The translations under genes and the position numbers were made by a program. The notes under the pieces are model-generated. The model did not search any database. It saw only the letters and a program-made list of their open reading frames with translations, and was not told the DNA's origin. This document shows, one piece after another, positions 31,834 to 35,730 of a DNA stretch of 35,730 nt; positions within the stretch are counted from its first letter, which is position 1, and every line of letters starts with the position of its first letter. Source of the stretch: an uncultured Pedobacter sp. (lineage in GTDB: Bacteria > Bacteroidota > Bacteroidia > Sphingobacteriales > Sphingobacteriaceae); assembly GCF_946479715.1 (NCBI RefSeq), contig NZ_CAMLHF010000034.1:1-35730 (forward strand). The letters are read 5' to 3'.

Positions 31834-32319
31834 ATGGCACGTGCACTAAAAATCAATCACGTTACACTAATTGTAGACAACCTGGAGAAAGCAGGAGAAT
31901 TCTATCAAAATGAACTAGGTTTAGAACCACTTGCAGCATTTCGGTTCGACTACCCTGTAATGTTTTTTAAATTTAATGATGAACAGCAATTACATCTTTC
32001 TGAATGGGAAGATACCACTTCCTTTCGTGGACATATCTGCGTACAGGTTGATGACTTTAACAGTATTTTCTTCCGTATGAAGGAACTGAATGTTATTGAT
32101 GTAAAACCTTGGGGAAAGGTAAGACAATTGCCCGATGGCGCTATGCAAATGTTTGTACGCGATCCCGCAGGCAACCTGGTAGAAATTTCCTCAACTCCCG
32201 GAGGCGAAGTTGATCCATTGATATTTAAGGATGATTTTTATGAAGAAGGATTGTACGTTTCGAACAGAAATGACTTTAGAGGATTCAGATCTGATGACGC
32301 CACTTTATATCATAAATAA
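31834..32319 (+). CDS. VOC-superfamily (glyoxalase/bleomycin resistance-like) protein
   Basis: This 161-residue protein has the paired beta-alpha-beta-beta-beta modules of the vicinal oxygen chelate fold. The metal-ligand-type positions include HVTLIVDN near residue 9, HICVQVDDF in the middle and DPAGNLVEISS at the end. VRDPAGNLVEI is the classic C-terminal motif of glyoxalase/dioxygenase proteins. About 45 extra residues follow (DPLIFKDDFYEEGLYVSNRN) and are not part of the core. It may isomerise or cleave an intermediate of the sugar-acid pathway, but which of the several VOC chemistries applies is not known. It lies between the dehydratase and dehydrogenase, 35 bp and 3 bp away. Confidence 0.82.
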   Translation: MARALKINHVTLIVDNLEKAGEFYQNELGLEPLAAFRFDYPVMFFKFNDEQQLHLSEWEDTTSFRGHICVQVDDFNSIFFRMKELNVIDVKPWGKVRQLPDGAMQMFVRDPAGNLVEISSTPGGEVDPLIFKDDFYEEGLYVSNRNDFRGFRSDDATLYHK

Positions 32320-32322
32320 TTA

Positions 32323-33279
32323 ATGAAAAAGAGCGTTTTATTGCTTGAAACTATTGCCGACGATGCATTAACCATCCTTCAGGATCATGTAAATGTATAT
32401 ACTGGATATGACGATGCTTCTTTAAAAAGTGCATTAGAAAATCAAGAGATCCAGGCCGTAATTACCCGTGGCAAAGGTCAAATAAATAAAGCATTAATGG
32501 AAGCTATTCCAGCCTTGCGGGTTGCTGCAAGGTGCGGAGTAGGTTTAGATAATGTTGATGTTCAAGAGGCTACTGCCAGAAATATAATGGTGATAAATGC
32601 CCCTGGTTCAAATGCTGCAACTATTGCAGAACATACTTTATCCCTAATGTTGATGCTGATACGCAATATGTACGAATCAGTTGCTCAGGTTAAACAGGAT
32701 AACTGGAACTGGCGCAATCAATACGCTGGTGATGAGTTAAATGGTAAAACCCTTGGGATTTTGGGAATGGGGAATATCGGTAAACGTGTAGCCAAACTTG
32801 GCGAGGCCTTTGGAATGAATGTTTTGTATTGGGGCAGATCTCCTCAGGATCTTCCATATAGTTGTTTATCATTGAACGAGGTACTACAACAATCAGATGT
32901 AGTTAGTCTTCATTTGCCCTTTACTAAGGAAACAGGTACAATAATAGGAGAGGAACAGCTATCTTTAATGAAGCCAAATTCTTTATTGATTAATACTGCC
33001 AGGGGTGCATTAATTGATCATGAGGCTCTTTTAAGGGCGCTTAATGAGCAAAGGATTTCAGGGTTCGCAGCGGATGTGTTACCAGAAGAACCTCCTGTTC
33101 CGGGTTTCCCGATATTGCATCATTCCCGTGCACTTGTTACGCCACATTCTGGAAGCCTTACGGCTTCAACATACAGGCAAATGTGTGTGCTTACCGTAAA
33201 AAATGTGGTAGCAGTACTCACAGGCGAAAAACCAGATACCAAAAGCGTATTCAATTTTAGCGCTCTTAATAAGACATAA
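32323..33279 (+). CDS. D-isomer-specific 2-hydroxyacid dehydrogenase
   Basis: This 318-residue dehydrogenase has the nucleotide-binding G148-x-G150-x2-G153 motif (GILGMGNIGKRVA) and catalytic residues R227 (NTARGALID), E256 (LPEEP) and H275 (TPHSGS). CGVGLDNVDVQEA is the family's N-terminal active-site block. After the second strand the sequence is YWGRSP with no acidic residue, which in this family often signals preference for NADP(H) over NAD(H). It could reduce a 2-keto acid such as the dehydratase product, or oxidise the reverse; the physiological direction is unknown. It is the last gene of the operon, 3 bp after the VOC gene, and ends at a large hairpin repeat. Confidence 0.88.
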   Translation: MKKSVLLLETIADDALTILQDHVNVYTGYDDASLKSALENQEIQAVITRGKGQINKALMEAIPALRVAARCGVGLDNVDVQEATARNIMVINAPGSNAATIAEHTLSLMLMLIRNMYESVAQVKQDNWNWRNQYAGDELNGKTLGILGMGNIGKRVAKLGEAFGMNVLYWGRSPQDLPYSCLSLNEVLQQSDVVSLHLPFTKETGTIIGEEQLSLMKPNSLLINTARGALIDHEALLRALNEQRISGFAADVLPEEPPVPGFPILHHSRALVTPHSGSLTASTYRQMCVLTVKNVVAVLTGEKPDTKSVFNFSALNKT

Positions 33280-33290
33280 GTAGTGCACAC

Positions 33291-33373
33291 CGTCATCTCG
33301 ACGTTAGGAGAGATCTCTTGGTTATGCCAATTTGCTTCATGACCAAAAGATCTCTCCTAACGTCGAGATGACG
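33291..33373. repeat. 83-nt near-perfect palindromic repeat (BIME/REP- or MITE-like)
   Basis: The left arm (33291-33322) begins CGTCATCTCGACGTTAGGAG and runs on through AGATCTCTTGGT. The right arm (33342-33373) is its reverse complement with a single G/T-type difference over 32 positions, and pairing extends four more base pairs into the loop. The CGTCATCTCGA-type ends recall interspersed palindromes I remember in Bacteroidota genomes. It sits exactly between the converging ends of the dehydrogenase gene (12 bp away) and the cytochrome gene (14 bp away) and may serve as a bidirectional terminator. Confidence 0.85.
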
Positions 33374-33387
33374 ACAGCTTTAAACAG

Positions 33388-35730
33388 CTATTTCTCCAAT
33401 GGATGTTGTTTTAACAGCTCAGCTGGAGAATAAAAACCTGTTTTAGCTTTCGTAGCATTACGAACCTGTTTTACTTTTGCCGGAGAAATAGCGGATGCCT
33501 TATTTCCAAATGAGTTTCTTACATAAGTAAGTACCGCCGCTACCTCTTCATCTTTTAGCATACCCCCAAAAGGAGTCATTGGTACCTGTCCGCTATATTT
33601 TTTTCCTTTAATTTCAAGTGGTCCTTGCAGGCCTTTTAGTACCAGCTTAATCAAGCGGTCCTGACTTCCTGTAACCCATTTTGATCCTGTAATTGGAGGA
33701 AATCCAGATGATGGCAAACCTTTACCATCTCCCTGATGGCAGGTAATGCAAAAACCTTCTTTAGCAAATATTGCCCGTCCTTTTACAAAGAGCTTACGTT
33801 CCTCGCCACTCAATGCTGTGGCCAGCTTTTCTCCTTTTTTCTCTGTTACAGATCTTCCGTTTAAATGAGCGATAGCAGTTTCATATGGTGCTCTCATCCA
33901 ATCATCAAGCGGTTTTTTACCAACTTCCATCTCTATAGGTAATGCTTTTTCTTTAGGTAACCACGATGCAGCTGCGATCACTTCAAGTCGAACCCTGCCG
34001 TTTTCATCGGCTGCAGACTGCATTAACAATTCCGGCTGATCAGTTATCTGATGTCCCGTGTATCTTAAAACCCGAACTGCAGCTGCCCGTGCATGGAAAT
34101 CCTTTGCTTTTAATAATTGTCTAAGTAACTGGCTATCTACTTTATTCATCCCCCAGGTTACCCAAAGTGCTTCCAAAAGGTTGTGCTCATATTTAGGGTC
34201 ATTTTTATCCAATTTAGCCACCCATGTTTTTACCTCAGTAAGCACGTCAGAAACTTTACGCCCACGCAACTCAGATCTGGTACGTGATCGTGTTCTGTCT
34301 TCTGGTAACTTTAGGTTCTCCAAAAGCTCCGGAATACTTGCGTCTGCAATTTTTACTGGTTTTATTAACGGACGAGAAGGGTAGGTGATTCTATAAATTC
34401 GACCATGCACATGGTCTCTTAACGGGTCTCGGGCATTGTGCTGCATATGCCCGATTAAAATGTTGTGCCAATCGGCAACGTATAAAGAACCATCAGGCGC
34501 AAACTCCATATCAACCGGCCTAAAATTTTTGTCTTCTGCTATTAGTAAATCCTGTCTGTGTCTGCTTTTATATCCCGTTCCATCATCAACAAGAGTATGT
34601 TCTTTAGTACCTAAGAAACCGATCGTATTATTTATTAAAAAATCACCTTGCAGTTCATCAGGAAAGTGCCGACTAGAAACAAACTCTAAACCTGAGGTAG
34701 GACGAACACGATGTTCAGGTTGTAATAAATCTCTGGATTTCTCAGTAAACACTCCATATCTTGGTTTAACTGAAACCGGCAGCATCCAGCATACATCAGG
34801 GCTTGATGTTTCTGCATAAAAATTCTGCCCCCATTGATCAAAGGCAATACCCCAGGGATTAGGTACATATGGTTGGGCAGTACGTTCTAGCTTATGTAAT
34901 TGCGGACTGTAGCGATAGAAACCGCCATTGGTAGCTCTAACAGGCCCATAAGATGTTTCTACGTTTGTGTGCAAAAACACACCTTCGCCCATATATATAG
35001 CTCCTGAAGGATCAGTAGTAAAGGCGTGTATATTGTGATGCGTATCATGATCATCGAAACCACTCAACAGAATTTCTTTTTTATCTGCTTTGCCGTCGCC
35101 ATCTGTATCTTTTAAAAGCACAAAATTTGTTCCTTGCGAAAGGTAAACACCGTCGGCAGTGATTTCAAAACCTAACGGTAGATGTAGTCCGTCTGCGAAA
35201 ACAGTCTGCTTATCAGCTTTTCCGTCGTTATTTGTATCTTCTAAAATAATCAGCTTATCATTAGGCTTAGCATCTCCTGGTTTATAATGCGGGTAACTAG
35301 GCATGGTTGCCACCCATAATCTTCCTTTGTTATCGAAAGTGATCTGGCAAGGTTTAGCCAAATCGGGAAACTCTTTTTCTGAGGCAAAGAGTTCTATTTT
35401 AAAACCCGGAGCCACCTTTAGTTTAGCTAACGCTTCCTCACCAGATAAGTACTTCAAGCTCCCGTTTCTATCAGCATTATAATTTGTTTTTACTACAGGC
35501 GGGGGTGTTGTGTTCTTATCCGCAGCAACCAGATCCATTTTTTCTCCCTTTACAGCTTTCCAAATTGCTGTATCTCTTATTGCTGTCATTTCGCGGAGTC
35601 TTTTAATCTCTGCAGGATAATTATCTGGTCCAAAAGGATCATATCTGCGCCCATACGCATGTACGCCATTTGGAATTTTAAAATCATTGTGCCATGTCCA
35701 GTTTTTCTCTAATACGGCTGCATGAACAAG
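33388..35730 (-). CDS. PVC-type sugar dehydrogenase/cytochrome c fusion, N-terminus beyond window
   Basis: The frame is open to the right window edge, so 780 C-terminal residues are seen. First, a segment with GVHAYGRRYDPFGPDNYPAE. Then a membrane-bound-dehydrogenase-type beta-propeller (about 90-440; FKIELFASEKEFPDLAKPCQ, GRLWVATMPSYPHY, GDAKPNDKLIILEDTNNDGKAD) with two calcium-loop-like DTNNDGKAD/DTDGDGKAD repeats. A helical HEAT-like part follows (about 480-620). Last is a mono-haem cytochrome c domain (C-I-T-C-H, CITCHQGDG, with likely axial Met in VPMTPFGGML). This design is typical of Planctomycetes and Bacteroidota and is thought to oxidise sugars in the periplasm and pass electrons to cytochrome c. 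A signal sequence lies outside the window. Substrate unknown. Confidence 0.85.
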   Translation of the reverse strand, partial: LVHAAVLEKNWTWHNDFKIPNGVHAYGRRYDPFGPDNYPAEIKRLREMTAIRDTAIWKAVKGEKMDLVAADKNTTPPPVVKTNYNADRNGSLKYLSGEEALAKLKVAPGFKIELFASEKEFPDLAKPCQITFDNKGRLWVATMPSYPHYKPGDAKPNDKLIILEDTNNDGKADKQTVFADGLHLPLGFEITADGVYLSQGTNFVLLKDTDGDGKADKKEILLSGFDDHDTHHNIHAFTTDPSGAIYMGEGVFLHTNVETSYGPVRATNGGFYRYSPQLHKLERTAQPYVPNPWGIAFDQWGQNFYAETSSPDVCWMLPVSVKPRYGVFTEKSRDLLQPEHRVRPTSGLEFVSSRHFPDELQGDFLINNTIGFLGTKEHTLVDDGTGYKSRHRQDLLIAEDKNFRPVDMEFAPDGSLYVADWHNILIGHMQHNARDPLRDHVHGRIYRITYPSRPLIKPVKIADASIPELLENLKLPEDRTRSRTRSELRGRKVSDVLTEVKTWVAKLDKNDPKYEHNLLEALWVTWGMNKVDSQLLRQLLKAKDFHARAAAVRVLRYTGHQITDQPELLMQSAADENGRVRLEVIAAASWLPKEKALPIEMEVGKKPLDDWMRAPYETAIAHLNGRSVTEKKGEKLATALSGEERKLFVKGRAIFAKEGFCITCHQGDGKGLPSSGFPPITGSKWVTGSQDRLIKLVLKGLQGPLEIKGKKYSGQVPMTPFGGMLKDEEVAAVLTYVRNSFGNKASAISPAKVKQVRNATKAKTGFYSPAELLKQHPLEK

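Noticed and set aside
34058..34384. Plus-strand 108-aa ORF inside the cytochrome gene
   Set aside because: It is a shadow frame of the well-supported minus-strand gene, with no recognisable domain or promoter. The same applies to other antisense frames such as 34436-34819, 18681-18977 and 4771-5058.

Overview
The window looks like a chromosomal segment from a Bacteroidota bacterium, most likely a member of the Sphingobacteriaceae close to Pedobacter. The reasons are low-GC coding DNA, Bacteroidota-type promoter elements (TAnnTTTG), almost no Shine-Dalgarno sequences, an OmpA/WD40/TPR envelope protein of PorE architecture, a 58-residue Hc1-type histone-like protein, and a RecQ with the long C-terminal tail of this phylum. 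I see no phage, integrase, transposase, CRISPR array, tRNA or rRNA.

Layout. 1-4.6 kb: 3' end of recQ, kdsA (Kdo synthesis), a convergent PorE-like envelope protein, queE, and a small Rieske protein. 4.6-11.2 kb (all minus strand): a tight run aminotransferase > omega-amidase > glycosylasparaginase > cutC, then lepA with its own promoter, and folD. 11.2-16.6 kb: a YhhQ-type queuosine-precursor transporter, a Rnk/GreA-C-like protein, a 560-bp gap with an 11-bp periodic inverted repeat, a RES-Xre toxin-antitoxin pair, a single-domain response regulator, the histone-like gene, an aldo/keto reductase with a YceH protein, and a 59-aa lipoprotein. 16.6-19.7 kb: a 787-aa GAF-type protein of unknown function and a low-affinity iron permease family protein.

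19.7-25.5 kb is a redox and electrophile stress region: a LysR regulator divergent from mdaB-ygiN-aldo/keto reductase, a PAP2 phosphatase, and a GrpB-AraC-DUF417 (RclC-like) run. 25.6-28.6 kb is a nitric oxide response block: folE, an Rrf2/NsrR-type regulator with three cysteines, flavohemoglobin Hmp and a group III truncated globin. A 15-bp sequence is shared by the regulator and hmp promoters.

28.8-35.7 kb is a carbohydrate or sugar-acid catabolic block: secreted ThuA-like protein, ketose-3-epimerase-like isomerase, enolase-superfamily acid-sugar dehydratase, VOC protein and 2-hydroxyacid dehydrogenase in one plus-strand operon. It faces a large secreted sugar dehydrogenase/cytochrome c fusion whose start lies outside the window. 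A near-perfect 83-nt hairpin repeat separates the two. The substrate is unknown, and this block is the best candidate for an undescribed pathway. The other structural highlight is the 11-bp periodic palindrome beside the RES toxin gene.
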